Assembly: GCA_015233295.1 (NCBI GenBank)
Contig: JADFYC010000011.1
Location: 1 to 23,719, forward strand
Length of the DNA stretch: 23,719 nt
Direction of reading: 5' to 3'
Source: Deltaproteobacteria bacterium
Lineage (GTDB): Bacteria > Desulfobacterota > JADFXK01
The notes beneath the pieces were generated by a model. It was not told the origin of the DNA, did no database searches, and saw only the letters and a list, made by a program, of their open reading frames with translations. Of this stretch, positions 8,547-15,625 are shown one piece after another (the first letter of the stretch is position 1; each line of letters opens with the position of its first letter). The translations under genes and the position numbers were made by a program.

Positions 8547-9236
8547 ATGGCTCAAGAGACCATTTTGGTGGTGGAAGACGAGAAAGACATCCTGGATCTG
8601 GTGGAATATAATCTCCAAGGGGCAGGTTTCCGGGTGTTGAGAGCCATGGATGGAATCGAGGGGCTGCGTCTGGCCAAGTCAGAGCGACCGGAGTTGATCA
8701 TCCTCGACCTGATGTTGCCCAATATGGATGGCAAGGAAGTCTGCCGCCGGATTCGCCAGGATGAGCATATCCACGCCATTCCGGTGATGATGCTGACGGC
8801 CAGGACGGAAGAGATAGACCGAATTGTCGGGTTTGAGCTGGGCGCGGACGATTATCTGACCAAACCCTTCAGCCCGCGGGAATTGGCGTTACGGGTCCAG
8901 GCCATATTGAGACGGTTGAAGGAAGCTGAGCCGGCCAAGGCGCTTATTCAATTCCCAGGAATGATCATTGACTCAGAGAAGCATCGGCTGGAGGTCGATG
9001 GCCAAGGTGTGGACCTCACGGTTACCGAGTTTAGACTATTACATTATCTGGCTACCAACCCAGGCAAGGTCCAGACGCGGGATGCCTTGCTTGACCGGGT
9101 CTGGGGATATACCTTTGAGGGCTATGCCCGGACAGTAGACACCCATATCCGGCGGCTCCGGAAGAAGTTGGGGGCACAGAAAGATCGGATTGATACAATT
9201 CGGGGGATCGGGTATCGATTCCGGGAGGATATATGA
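8547..9236 (+). CDS. phoB: PhoB/OmpR-family DNA-binding response regulator
   Basis: A 229-residue two-domain regulator starting at ATG 8547, with AAGGGGAAG at 8532-8540. The receiver domain (about 4-122) has the acidic pair E10/D11, phospho-acceptor D54 in LDLMLPNMDG, T84 and K106 in the TKPF motif. The C-terminal winged helix (about 133-227) has the OmpR/PhoB signature: LTVTEFRLLHYLA, the recognition helix around TVDTHIRRLRKKLG, and the closing wing RGIGYRF. All phosphorylation residues are intact, so it should be a working activator. The last codons overlap the next gene by ATGA, a PhoR-like kinase, which supports the PhoB assignment. No pst or phoU genes are nearby, so phosphate control is by homology only and other OmpR-type roles remain possible. 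Confidence 0.93.
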   Translation: MAQETILVVEDEKDILDLVEYNLQGAGFRVLRAMDGIEGLRLAKSERPELIILDLMLPNMDGKEVCRRIRQDEHIHAIPVMMLTARTEEIDRIVGFELGADDYLTKPFSPRELALRVQAILRRLKEAEPAKALIQFPGMIIDSEKHRLEVDGQGVDLTVTEFRLLHYLATNPGKVQTRDALLDRVWGYTFEGYARTVDTHIRRLRKKLGAQKDRIDTIRGIGYRFREDI

Positions 9237-11008
9237 AACCGAGAGTGTCTTTTCAAGGATTGGTCTTTGGCGGATGTACATTGGTGATCATAGTTTCCCT
9301 GACGTTGGCCTGCCTGGTATTTAAAGGGGCTTTGCAGGAGAGGACGTTACATCAGAGCCAAGAAGCCTTGCGGCAGGAACTAAGCCTGGTGAAAGATGTG
9401 GTCAAAGAGAGATGGTCTCCCGGCCAATCACTGGAGGAGACAGAACAGTTGGCCGAGTATTTGGGGCGGCGGCTAAAGAAGATGGTGACATTGATCGGTG
9501 TGGATGGCCGGGTTTTAGGGCAGTCCCAGACAACCATGGAGGAGATCAAGCATACTGAAAACCAGTCCATGTACCGGGAAGTCGTCCAGGCGGTGACCCG
9601 TGGCCACGGGTTTAGTTTGCGGCTTGGCCCCGAATCTGGAGTGGATGTGATGTACGCCGCAGGGTTGTTGGGTTCCCCGAAAGACCCCAGACTGATTATT
9701 CGGTTGGCCCAGCCCCTTAGGGGTCCTGAAGAAACCGCAGCTATGATTAATGTCGCGACGTTGGGTATTTTGTTGGTGGGGTTGTTGCTGTCGTTGGGTG
9801 TGGCTTTTTTGGTGGGCAGGCATATTTCTCAACCGATCAAGGATCTGGTGGAACAGGTGTCCAGGCTTGAATCAGAGAATTTATCTTGGCGATTGACCGG
9901 CTATCCGGCTCACGAAGTCAGGGAACTGGATCAAGCCTTGGACCGGATGGCCGATCGGTTGCTTTTTGAATTTCAGACCGTGACCAAAGCCAAGGACAGG
10001 CTGGAAGCAATTCTTAAGGCCATGATGGAGGGAGTGCTGGTGACTGACCGGAGCGGCCGGATCTTGATGGCCAACTGGTCCTTGCGCAACCTGCTGGGCC
10101 TGCACGTGGACCCCCTGGGTTATACCCCTTCGGAAATCTTACGTAACGCTGATTTGTTGGAGGCGATCGACCAGGCCCAGACCAGCACCAGTTATTTAAC
10201 GCGAGAGATCAGAACCTTGGGTTTGACGCCCCGGTCTCTGGAAGTTCATGTGGTGGGTCTTTGGGAGGGTGGGTTTCCGTCTGGTGTTGTGGCTGTTTTT
10301 CATGATATTACAGAGAGAAAGAGGATAGACGAAGTGCGTCGTGATTTTGTGGCCAATGTCTCACATGAGTTGCGGACACCGTTGACGGCCATCCAGGGGG
10401 CCACGGAGACGTTATTGGAAGGAGCTTTGGAAAAGCCTGAAGTAGCCTCCAAATTTGTGGGGACGATCCACCGTCACGTGATCAGAATCAGAAACCTGGT
10501 GGACGACTTGCTGGATTTGGCCAGGATTGAATCAGGAGAGGCGCTCCCCCAAATGGAAGACATCAACGTGGTGGAGTTGACCGAGGACGTCCATTTTACC
10601 ATTGCCGAACTGGCCGCGTCCCGAAAAGTGGAGTTGCTCAATGATTTGTCCGAGGCTCCTGCTTCATTTATGGGCGACCGGGATCAGTTGATAGAGGCTT
10701 TGTTGAATCTGATGGAGAATGCCGTCAAATACAACCAACCAGGGGGGACGGTGACCTTAAAGGTCTATTCGGAGCCGAAGCGGGTGGTCATGGCCGTTTC
10801 CGACACCGGCGTGGGTATCGCTCCAGAGCACTTGCCCAGGTTGTTCGAGCGATTTTATCGGGTGGATAAGAATCGGTCGCGAGAGCTGGGCGGTACCGGA
10901 CTGGGTTTGACCATCGTGAAACATATTGTCCAGGCCCATGGAGGGCGGGTGGAAGTTCGAAGCACACCCGGCCGGGGGAGCACTTTCCGGATCATTCTAC
11001 CGGCTTGA
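9233..11008 (+). CDS. phoR: PhoR-type membrane sensor histidine kinase
   Basis: A 591-residue kinase translationally coupled to the upstream regulator (ATG of the ATGA overlap). Transmembrane helices lie at about 10-30 and 174-196, bracketing a periplasmic domain of roughly 140 residues. Then come HAMP (about 197-250), a PAS domain (about 255-360), HisKA with H378 in VSHELRTP, and HATPase_c with N496, DTGVG from 524, the FERFYRVDK stretch near 538-546 and GGTGLGL at 553-559. This order and the HELRTPLT and FYRVDK motifs are typical of PhoR. E. coli PhoR has a very short periplasmic part; the large extracytoplasmic domain here is the form common in Gram-positives and deltaproteobacteria and may sense a ligand directly. 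Its partner is the adjacent PhoB-like regulator. Confidence 0.93.
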   Translation: MKPRVSFQGLVFGGCTLVIIVSLTLACLVFKGALQERTLHQSQEALRQELSLVKDVVKERWSPGQSLEETEQLAEYLGRRLKKMVTLIGVDGRVLGQSQTTMEEIKHTENQSMYREVVQAVTRGHGFSLRLGPESGVDVMYAAGLLGSPKDPRLIIRLAQPLRGPEETAAMINVATLGILLVGLLLSLGVAFLVGRHISQPIKDLVEQVSRLESENLSWRLTGYPAHEVRELDQALDRMADRLLFEFQTVTKAKDRLEAILKAMMEGVLVTDRSGRILMANWSLRNLLGLHVDPLGYTPSEILRNADLLEAIDQAQTSTSYLTREIRTLGLTPRSLEVHVVGLWEGGFPSGVVAVFHDITERKRIDEVRRDFVANVSHELRTPLTAIQGATETLLEGALEKPEVASKFVGTIHRHVIRIRNLVDDLLDLARIESGEALPQMEDINVVELTEDVHFTIAELAASRKVELLNDLSEAPASFMGDRDQLIEALLNLMENAVKYNQPGGTVTLKVYSEPKRVVMAVSDTGVGIAPEHLPRLFERFYRVDKNRSRELGGTGLGLTIVKHIVQAHGGRVEVRSTPGRGSTFRIILPA

Positions 11009-11034
11009 TCCTGATCAAGGTAGGCGCCACTACC
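11004..11034. terminator. Overlapping hairpins at the phoR-larE convergent junction
   Basis: CTTGATC (11004-11010) pairs with GATCAAG (11013-11019), and GGTAG (11019-11023) pairs with CTACC (11030-11034). They sit over and just after the kinase stop codon, between two converging genes. Neither is followed by a T-run, so terminator function is only suggested by position. Confidence 0.3.
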
Positions 11035-11039
11035 GTCGT

Positions 11040-11858
11040 CTATTCCTCCAATACCTCATTCAGGCTGCCGGTCCGATAACCCAGAAGATCAAGAGAGACA
11101 TAAGAAAAACCTAGCTGCCTAAACACCCGGCCGATCTCCCGGCGAAGATAATAATCGCCGCCCAGCCGGGAGACATCGTCTTCGAGCAGTTCGATGCGGG
11201 CCAGGCGGTCATGATGTCGGACCCGCACCTGATCGAAGCCGGCGCGATGCAAAATGGTTTCCGCCTGTTCAATCCGGGTCAACTTTTCTTCGGTCACGGG
11301 TTCCCCGTAAGGGACCCGGCTGGCCAGGCAGGCCTGGGCAGGTTTGTTCCACGTGGTCAGGTCCAGGGACCGGCTGATCTTTCTGATCGTCACTTTACTC
11401 AGGCCCGCCTCCAGGAGAGGACTGCGGATGCCCAGTTCGGCCGCAACCGCGGCTCCCGGCCGATAGTCCTTTTCATCGTCGGTATTGCTTCCATCGGCTA
11501 CTACGGCCAGCCCATATTGTGCGGCCAGGTTCAGGAGAGGCGCGAAAATGAGTTTTTTACAATAATAGCATCGCAGCTTGTCGTTAACCGAGAAGATGGG
11601 GTCGGTCACATCTGGGGCTGAAATTACTAAGTGAGTCACGTCCATGTGTGCGGCCAGATATCGCGCTGCCTCGACTTCACCCTGGGGATTTAACCTGGAC
11701 CCGGCGGTGACGGCTAATAATTTGTCTTTGCCTAAAACGCGTCGGGCTACCGAGGTGACCAGTGTGGAATCTGTCCCACCGGAAAAAGCTACCAACATTG
11801 AGCCACTAGACCCAATAATATCTTCCAGCCGCTTTAAGTGGTCGTTGGTGTTGATCAT
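11040..11858 (-). CDS. larE: LarE-type ATP-dependent sulfur transferase
   Basis: A 272-residue PP-loop enzyme starting at ATG 11858, with AAGGAAGGAA upstream. The PP-loop SGGTDST lies at 26-32. Further LarE marks are RCYYCK (C97, C100), DGSNTDD at 122-128, RSPLLEAGLSK at 145-155 and ACLASRVPYG with C177. LarE adenylates a carboxyl of the pyridinium biscarboxylate mononucleotide made by LarB and adds sulfur, building the nickel-pincer cofactor of lactate racemase-like enzymes. In the Lactobacillus enzyme a single Cys matching C177 is sacrificed. Homologues with the CxxC plus this Cys bind a [4Fe-4S] cluster and can carry an extra sulfide, so turnover may be catalytic here. larB, larC and larA are not in the window. 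The gene is monocistronic and converges on phoR. Confidence 0.92.
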   Translation of the reverse strand: MINTNDHLKRLEDIIGSSGSMLVAFSGGTDSTLVTSVARRVLGKDKLLAVTAGSRLNPQGEVEAARYLAAHMDVTHLVISAPDVTDPIFSVNDKLRCYYCKKLIFAPLLNLAAQYGLAVVADGSNTDDEKDYRPGAAVAAELGIRSPLLEAGLSKVTIRKISRSLDLTTWNKPAQACLASRVPYGEPVTEEKLTRIEQAETILHRAGFDQVRVRHHDRLARIELLEDDVSRLGGDYYLRREIGRVFRQLGFSYVSLDLLGYRTGSLNEVLEE

Positions 11859-12055
11859 TTGTGTTGGTTGTTCCTTCCTTTAATTAATGTTTAACGCTCC
11901 TCGACGAAATAACCAAGTTTTTAATTGACATATGGCTCACGGGTATTATGGTGCCCCAGAGCTTTGATCCGGCATGACATAATTCATCCTTGAGAGACTT
12001 ATGGGGAGGTGGTCGCGTCGGGAGCATTTCGGTCGGTTTTGCTGTGGCAATCTGA

Positions 12056-12084
12056 TTGAATCTGACGTGAAAAAAAGTTATAAT
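12056..12084 (+). promoter_or_regulatory. Sigma70-type promoter for the EcsC-family gene
   Basis: TTGAAT (12056-12061) and a perfect TATAAT (12079-12084) are 17 bases apart, inside the 294 bp gap between the divergent larE gene and the EcsC gene. Transcription would start near 12091, about 60 nt before the preferred start codon. The rest of the gap shows no gene. Confidence 0.65.
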
Positions 12085-12152
12085 ACACCATATATCGCGA
12101 TGACAAGTGATTTTTTTTGAATGAATTGGATATTCCTTACGATGAGGTGAAA

Positions 12153-12938
12153 ATGTATTTCTTGGACGATGATCTGGAAGACTTGATCGAGGCCAAGAGG
12201 TTGCTGGAGAGCCCCAGCCTGGCTTCCCGGATGGTCAAGATTCTGGGTGTCCCGATTGAAATTGGGTTTCGGCATCTGCCGCGAAACTGGTTCCTCCAAG
12301 TCCAGACGATAACGGGTAGGGCGCTGCATACGGCTCTAAATTTTGCGGTATTGACCCTGGATGATGATTCCGTGATCCTCTTGGGGCGGTCTTCGGACCG
12401 GCTTCATCGGGTATTTGCGACGGTTTCAGGCTGCGTCGGCGGTGCTTTCGGATTGCCGGCCCTGGCCGTGGAACTGCCGGTGACCACTACCATTATGCTC
12501 CGGTCCATCGCCGACATCGCCCGGAGTGAAGGGGAGGATGTGAAAAGTATTGAGGCCAGGCTGGCTTGCCTGGAGGTGTTCGCCCTGGGCGATGGTCGCG
12601 GTGTCGGCGGCACACAAACGGGCTACTACGTGATCAGGTCTGCTTTGACTCGGACTTTGTCTGAGGCGGCGCAGCATATTGTTGAAAGGGGAGTGGCCGA
12701 TGAGGCGGCGCCGGCGCTGGTCAGGTTGATTGCGACGATAGCCGGTCGGTTCGGGATAGTGGTGACGGACAAGGCGGCTGCGGTGTCCATTCCTATTGTG
12801 GGGGCGGCGAGCGGAGCAGTCGTCAATACTATTTTCATGAATCATTTTCAGAGATTAGCTCGTGGCCACTTCACTATCAGGAGATTGGAAAGGAGTTATG
12901 GTGAGGAGTTGGTCAGGCGGGAGTATGATTGCGTGTAA
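12153..12938 (+). CDS. EcsC family protein
   Basis: The open frame begins with a TTG at 12117, but ATG 12153 has a strong GAGGTGA (12144-12150) in front of it and is preferred, giving 261 residues. The sequence fits the EcsC family: a charged N-terminal helix, the central hydrophobic part that includes SGCVGGAFGLPALAVELPVT, and the C-terminal motif VSIPIVGAASGAVVNTIFM followed by an amphipathic helix. Hydrophobic, glycine-rich segments suggest membrane association but not classic spanning helices. The family is named after Bacillus subtilis EcsC, next to the EcsAB ABC transporter; its biochemical role is not established. No transporter genes are adjacent here. It is a single-gene unit with its own promoter. 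Confidence 0.87.
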   Translation: MYFLDDDLEDLIEAKRLLESPSLASRMVKILGVPIEIGFRHLPRNWFLQVQTITGRALHTALNFAVLTLDDDSVILLGRSSDRLHRVFATVSGCVGGAFGLPALAVELPVTTTIMLRSIADIARSEGEDVKSIEARLACLEVFALGDGRGVGGTQTGYYVIRSALTRTLSEAAQHIVERGVADEAAPALVRLIATIAGRFGIVVTDKAAAVSIPIVGAASGAVVNTIFMNHFQRLARGHFTIRRLERSYGEELVRREYDCV

Positions 12939-12951
12939 TCAATTCCGGGGA

Positions 12952-12967
12952 GCCGGCATAATCCGGC
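12952..12967 (+). terminator. Weak hairpin terminator after the EcsC gene
   Basis: GCCGG (12952-12956) and CCGGC (12963-12967) form a hairpin with a six-base loop 13 bp after the stop codon, followed by CTGTTT. The stem is short and the T-run poor, so termination is plausible but unproven. Confidence 0.35.
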
Positions 12968-13012
12968 CTGTTTGACCTTGGCTGGGCCGAAGTCAGGTTA
13001 ATAGGGGGATGG

Positions 13013-13609
13013 TTAACGGAGAAATCTCAAGACCGCGGCTATAAGTGCTGTTTGAGCCAGGAAGAGGGTCACGGCGTATTTTATCATACCCGCCCTCATG
13101 TTCACAACTCCTTGGTTAACCCCGGCAATGTCGTTTTTTAGCTCAATTTTGAGTTCAGCCATGTCGCCTTTGAGTTCACTTCTCAGTTCAGCCATGTCGC
13201 CTTTGAGTTCAACTCTTAGTTCGGCTATATCGTTTTTGAGTTCACTTTTCAGCTCGGCCATGTCGCCTTTGAGTTCAACTCTTAGTTCGGCCATGTCGTC
13301 TTTGAGCTCACTTTTCAGCTCGGCCATGTCGCCTTTGAGTTCAACTTTTAGTTCGGCCATGTCGTCTTTGAGCTCAGCTATATCCTCTTTCAGCTCGGCT
13401 TTGGCTTCGGATATTTCTCGTTGAAATTCCGTCCGCAGCGTAAGTTCCATAGCCGTCAGGCCGTTCCTCAAATCATCCTTAGTCGCCAACAGCTCAAGTT
13501 GTTGACGTTGGGTGCTCCGGAAGATATTGGACAACGCCCAAATCGTCTTTTCGTCGAGGGTAGTTCCTCGTAATTGCTCATAAACTGACAAAGTGTCAAA
13601 ATATTCCAT
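13013..13609 (-). CDS. Coiled-coil protein with 11-residue repeats and C-terminal membrane anchor
   Basis: A 198-residue protein; ATG 13609 follows a strong GGAGG with six-base spacing. Residues 1-70 form a mixed head containing the ATKDDL motif seen in DUF1640/CCDC90-type coiled-coil proteins. Residues 71-84 are two seven-residue units (AELKEDI, AELKDDM), then 85-161 are seven tandem 11-residue units of the type AELKVELKGDM. Units with V and with S at position five alternate through most of the array. Residues about 176-196 are a hydrophobic helix ending in RFLR, a tail anchor. An 11-residue period predicts a nearly straight or slightly right-handed coiled coil. The rod probably forms an oligomer tethered to the membrane; the function is unknown. 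The reading frame on the opposite strand over the repeats is a shadow. Confidence 0.85.
   Translation of the reverse strand: MEYFDTLSVYEQLRGTTLDEKTIWALSNIFRSTQRQQLELLATKDDLRNGLTAMELTLRTEFQREISEAKAELKEDIAELKDDMAELKVELKGDMAELKSELKDDMAELRVELKGDMAELKSELKNDIAELRVELKGDMAELRSELKGDMAELKIELKNDIAGVNQGVVNMRAGMIKYAVTLFLAQTALIAAVLRFLR
13127..13357 (-). repeat. Seven tandem 33-bp repeats coding for hendecads
   Basis: Seven in-frame 33-bp units encode the 11-residue repeats of the coiled-coil protein. Adjacent units differ in the residue at position five and in the GD/DD/ND position, giving a partly 66-bp higher-order period. Near-identity at DNA level points to recent expansion by slippage or unequal recombination, so copy number may vary between strains. 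Confidence 0.85.
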
Positions 13610-13626
13610 AATCCGCCTCCCACACT

Positions 13627-13655
13627 ATTATGCCTGGAAGACATAGCAAAGGCAA
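13627..13655 (-). promoter_or_regulatory. Sigma70-type promoter for the coiled-coil gene
   Basis: On the minus strand, TTGCCT (13655-13650) and CATAAT (13632-13627) are 17 bases apart. Transcription would start near 13620, only about ten bases before the ATG, with the GGAGG ribosome site immediately inside the transcript. The upstream gap also contains a perfect 12-bp palindrome, CTAAAGCTTTAG, at 13749-13760, of unknown role. Confidence 0.5.
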
Positions 13656-13802
13656 GAGAAAACTTGGATGAGATGGACTAGATAATTTATGAAAAAACAA
13701 CAGGCGACGTGGGGAATCGGGGCGTGAAAAGTACAGCGATTGTTTTTACTAAAGCTTTAGGACACCGTTGACAGGTCTTATCCGGGAGGGAATATCTTGA
13801 TA

Positions 13803-14012
13803 TTACTCAAATTCAGAACAGGGATAGGGGAAGATGGAATCGTCCATAAGTTGAATATCCTCGGACCGGCGTTTGGCCAGGGCGCAATTGATATTTAATC
13901 CACATCGTTGGAGGCAGATCTCATCCTCATTGTCGAATTCACCAAAGCAATTCAACCTCCCTTGAACTTCATATACGGCCAACACCCTGTTTTCAGGTGG
14001 GAACTGTTTCAT
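13803..14012 (-). CDS. Small cysteine-containing protein of unknown function
   Basis: The frame is open to a TTG at 14048, but ATG 14012 has AAGAAGGA at a seven-base distance and is the likely start, giving 69 residues. Cysteines are at 22, 33, 37, 43 and 65; C33-x3-C37-x5-C43 is a compact cluster that could bind a metal or iron-sulfur centre. The rest is acidic and hydrophilic with no signal peptide or membrane segment. I do not recognise the family. It lies 180 bp after the double-GAF gene on the same strand and 193 bp before the coiled-coil gene, so it may be transcribed alone. Confidence 0.65.
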   Translation of the reverse strand: MKQFPPENRVLAVYEVQGRLNCFGEFDNEDEICLQRCGLNINCALAKRRSEDIQLMDDSIFPYPCSEFE

Positions 14013-14130
14013 AATTATGTCCTTCTTAGTAATGGTCAATGAAACCAATGAGCAGTAGACAGACGGCTGTCCGCGAAAAAATGTTCAAACATGACGGCCA
14101 GCCGGGAGCGTCTCTCCACCGATCAAATGT

Positions 14131-14196
14131 TTCGTCAAGGAGGAGATCAACCACCTGGCCAAGGCACTGGATGGCTTTCCGTTTCGGATTAATTAA
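14131..14196 (+). pseudogene. Possible relic coding stretch
   Basis: In one plus-strand frame, bases 14131-14196 read as FVKEEINHLAKALDGFPF plus three residues and a stop, with codon use like real genes here. The same frame hits a stop a short way upstream, and the preceding bases read plausibly only in other frames. It may be the tail of a frameshifted small gene or chance. It just reaches the end of the GAF gene. Confidence 0.2.
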
Positions 14197-15179
14197 TAAG
14201 GATAACGTTCATTGGCTGCCGCGGCCAGATTGGTTTGCCTGGCGTTTTCCGATTGGGTCTCCAACGCGTGAGAAATTCTCTTCACCAGCATAGATAAGAC
14301 GTGAATCCTATCCGGCTCCCAACCACCTTCCTGGATACCTAAAAAGCATACGGCCCCCCGGATGTGGTCGCCATTGGTGATGGGCAACCCGATAAAGGAC
14401 TTGAATTCATTTAGATTGTCTTTGGGTGAAAATGCATATGACATGGCCCGGTTAAAGTTGGTCTTTTTCATCACCAGGGAGGTCCCTTTGGACATCACCC
14501 GGCCAACCATACCCTTTTCAACAGAATGATCACCGTCAATTCTGGTTTTGGGCGTTAAACGGCCATCAGACAATTCTACCCGGTAGGTCCGACCGTCTGC
14601 ATTGAGCAGAGTCATAAAGACCAGATCTTGACCGGAGAATTCCAGGCCCATCTTTAACAAGGCACTGAAATAAGCATTCAGGTCATTGTAGGAAATGGTC
14701 AGGTGATCCATCCGGTAGACGAGATCCAAAAGATCAGCGTAGAGCTTTCCCCTTTGGGAGACTTGATGGTGTCGCAAGACCCGGCAGATCATGTCGGAAA
14801 ATTGCTCCAAGAGCCTGAAATGCCGTTCGGTGAAAAAATGTTTGGTGGGGCTGTCGGCTAAAAGCACGCCCCGAGGCCGACCCAGCGGAACGGCTAGGAT
14901 CGAGCCCGTTTCTTCCCGCTTACAATAGTATCTTAGGGCTTGATCGTCGCGTTCAAACGTAGCCAAATTTAACGGCTTTTCGTTCTTTAGCACCCACCCG
15001 ACCACGCCGTCTCCCGGAGCCAACTTGATTTGGTGATCCAGGTTCTTGCTCGATGATTGAGCCGCGGCCAGGGTCAGGGCGCTTTCCTCCTTGCGGTATA
15101 AAAACAGCAAGACGGAGCGGGCTTCTATCACGTCGGCCACTAGTTTAATAATTTCATCTAATTCATGTTCCAGGTTCAT
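14193..15179 (-). CDS. Double GAF-domain protein without output domain
   Basis: A 328-residue soluble protein from ATG 15179. Residues about 1-138 form one GAF domain (APGDGVVGWVLKNEKPLNL at 54-72, SILAVPLG at 93-100, GVLLADS at 104-110) and about 150-308 a second (VEKGMVGRVMSKGTSLVM at 220-237, SFIGLPIT at 261-268, GAVCFLG at 275-281). GAF domains bind cyclic nucleotides, haem, bilins or other small molecules; the ligand here is unknown. No kinase, GGDEF, HD-GYP or DNA-binding part follows, so it probably acts through partner proteins. The ribosome site is weak, and the gene starts seven bases after the stop of the DUF6485 gene, suggesting translational coupling to it. Confidence 0.87.
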   Translation of the reverse strand: MNLEHELDEIIKLVADVIEARSVLLFLYRKEESALTLAAAQSSSKNLDHQIKLAPGDGVVGWVLKNEKPLNLATFERDDQALRYYCKREETGSILAVPLGRPRGVLLADSPTKHFFTERHFRLLEQFSDMICRVLRHHQVSQRGKLYADLLDLVYRMDHLTISYNDLNAYFSALLKMGLEFSGQDLVFMTLLNADGRTYRVELSDGRLTPKTRIDGDHSVEKGMVGRVMSKGTSLVMKKTNFNRAMSYAFSPKDNLNEFKSFIGLPITNGDHIRGAVCFLGIQEGGWEPDRIHVLSMLVKRISHALETQSENARQTNLAAAANERYPY

Positions 15180-15186
15180 AGTCTGG

Positions 15187-15408
15187 TCAGCTCATTATTT
15201 CGATGAATTTGCGAATGGATCGGTCGTATGTCTTTTCGACCTCATCCGGAAAATAGCAGGCCGGCAATTCTCGCCGGGAGCGGTGATAGCTCAAGCACTG
15301 ACAACACAGGCCGTGCTTTTCACAACCCGAGTAGGAGCAATTGCAGCTCTTGGTGTTTGCAACGGTGCTGGGGCACTGTTTCTTGATCTCCGCGAGAATT
15401 TTCATCAT
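15187..15408 (-). CDS. DUF6485 family cysteine-rich protein
   Basis: A 73-residue protein starting at ATG 15408 (a second ATG follows at once), with AAAGGAG at 15414-15420. Eight cysteines lie at 12, 22, 24, 29, 35, 36, 38 and 51, in the family pattern CPS...NTKSCNCSYSGCEKHGLCCQCL...LPACYFP, followed by the conserved EVEKTYDRSI helix. This matches the DUF6485 family of small proteins common in anaerobes; the cysteines probably bind zinc or an iron-sulfur cluster, but no activity is known. It is the first gene of a minus-strand unit with the double-GAF gene and is divergent from the binding-protein/kinase operon. Confidence 0.88.
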   Translation of the reverse strand: MMKILAEIKKQCPSTVANTKSCNCSYSGCEKHGLCCQCLSYHRSRRELPACYFPDEVEKTYDRSIRKFIEIMS

Positions 15409-15430
15409 CCATTCTCCTTTCTTGATTAAA

Positions 15431-15459
15431 GAAATAGCTCAATAATTTTTGGATGTCAA
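15431..15459 (-). promoter_or_regulatory. Promoter for the DUF6485-GAF unit
   Basis: On the minus strand there is a perfect TTGACA (15459-15454), then 17 bases to TATTTC (15436-15431), a poor -10. Transcription would start near 15424, just before the AAAGGAG ribosome site. The weak -10 may imply activator dependence. Confidence 0.45.
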
Positions 15460-15546
15460 TATTCATCATTCCCAGTTTGTGGAAATATGAGGATGCTCGG
15501 TGAACTAGCCCGGGAACGACCTTTCTTAAGGCAGACTTACCTTTAC

Positions 15547-15583
15547 CGTTTGACTAATTTGATGAAATCAGTATAGTCAAACG
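15547..15583 (+). promoter_or_regulatory. Promoter embedded in a perfect 10-bp inverted repeat
   Basis: CGTTTGACTA (15547-15556) and TAGTCAAACG (15574-15583) are perfect inverted repeats 17 bases apart. The -35 TTGACT (15550-15555) lies in the left arm and the -10 TATAGT (15572-15577) begins just before the right arm and runs into it, with a 16-base spacer. A dimeric regulator bound here would cover the whole core promoter. Transcription would start near 15584, about 40 nt before the binding-protein gene. Confidence 0.65.
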
Positions 15584-15625
15584 AGGAAGAGTTGAAGTTC
15601 TGTAACCCTAAATTGAGAGATAAGG

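Noticed and set aside
11211..11621. Plus-strand 136-residue ORF inside larE
   Set aside because: Antisense to clear LarE motifs; no independent support.
11936..11975. TTGACA with TATTAT as a second promoter upstream of the EcsC gene
   Set aside because: The spacer is only 13 bases, too short for sigma70; the 12056-12084 promoter is far better.
12117..12152. TTG start for the EcsC protein
   Set aside because: ATG 12153 has a much better GAGGTGA ribosome site; the TTG follows a T-run with no Shine-Dalgarno sequence.
13098..13424. Plus-strand Ser-rich ORF over the repeat array
   Set aside because: It is the antisense shadow of the hendecad repeats; the minus-strand protein has a ribosome site, promoter, coiled coil and membrane anchor.
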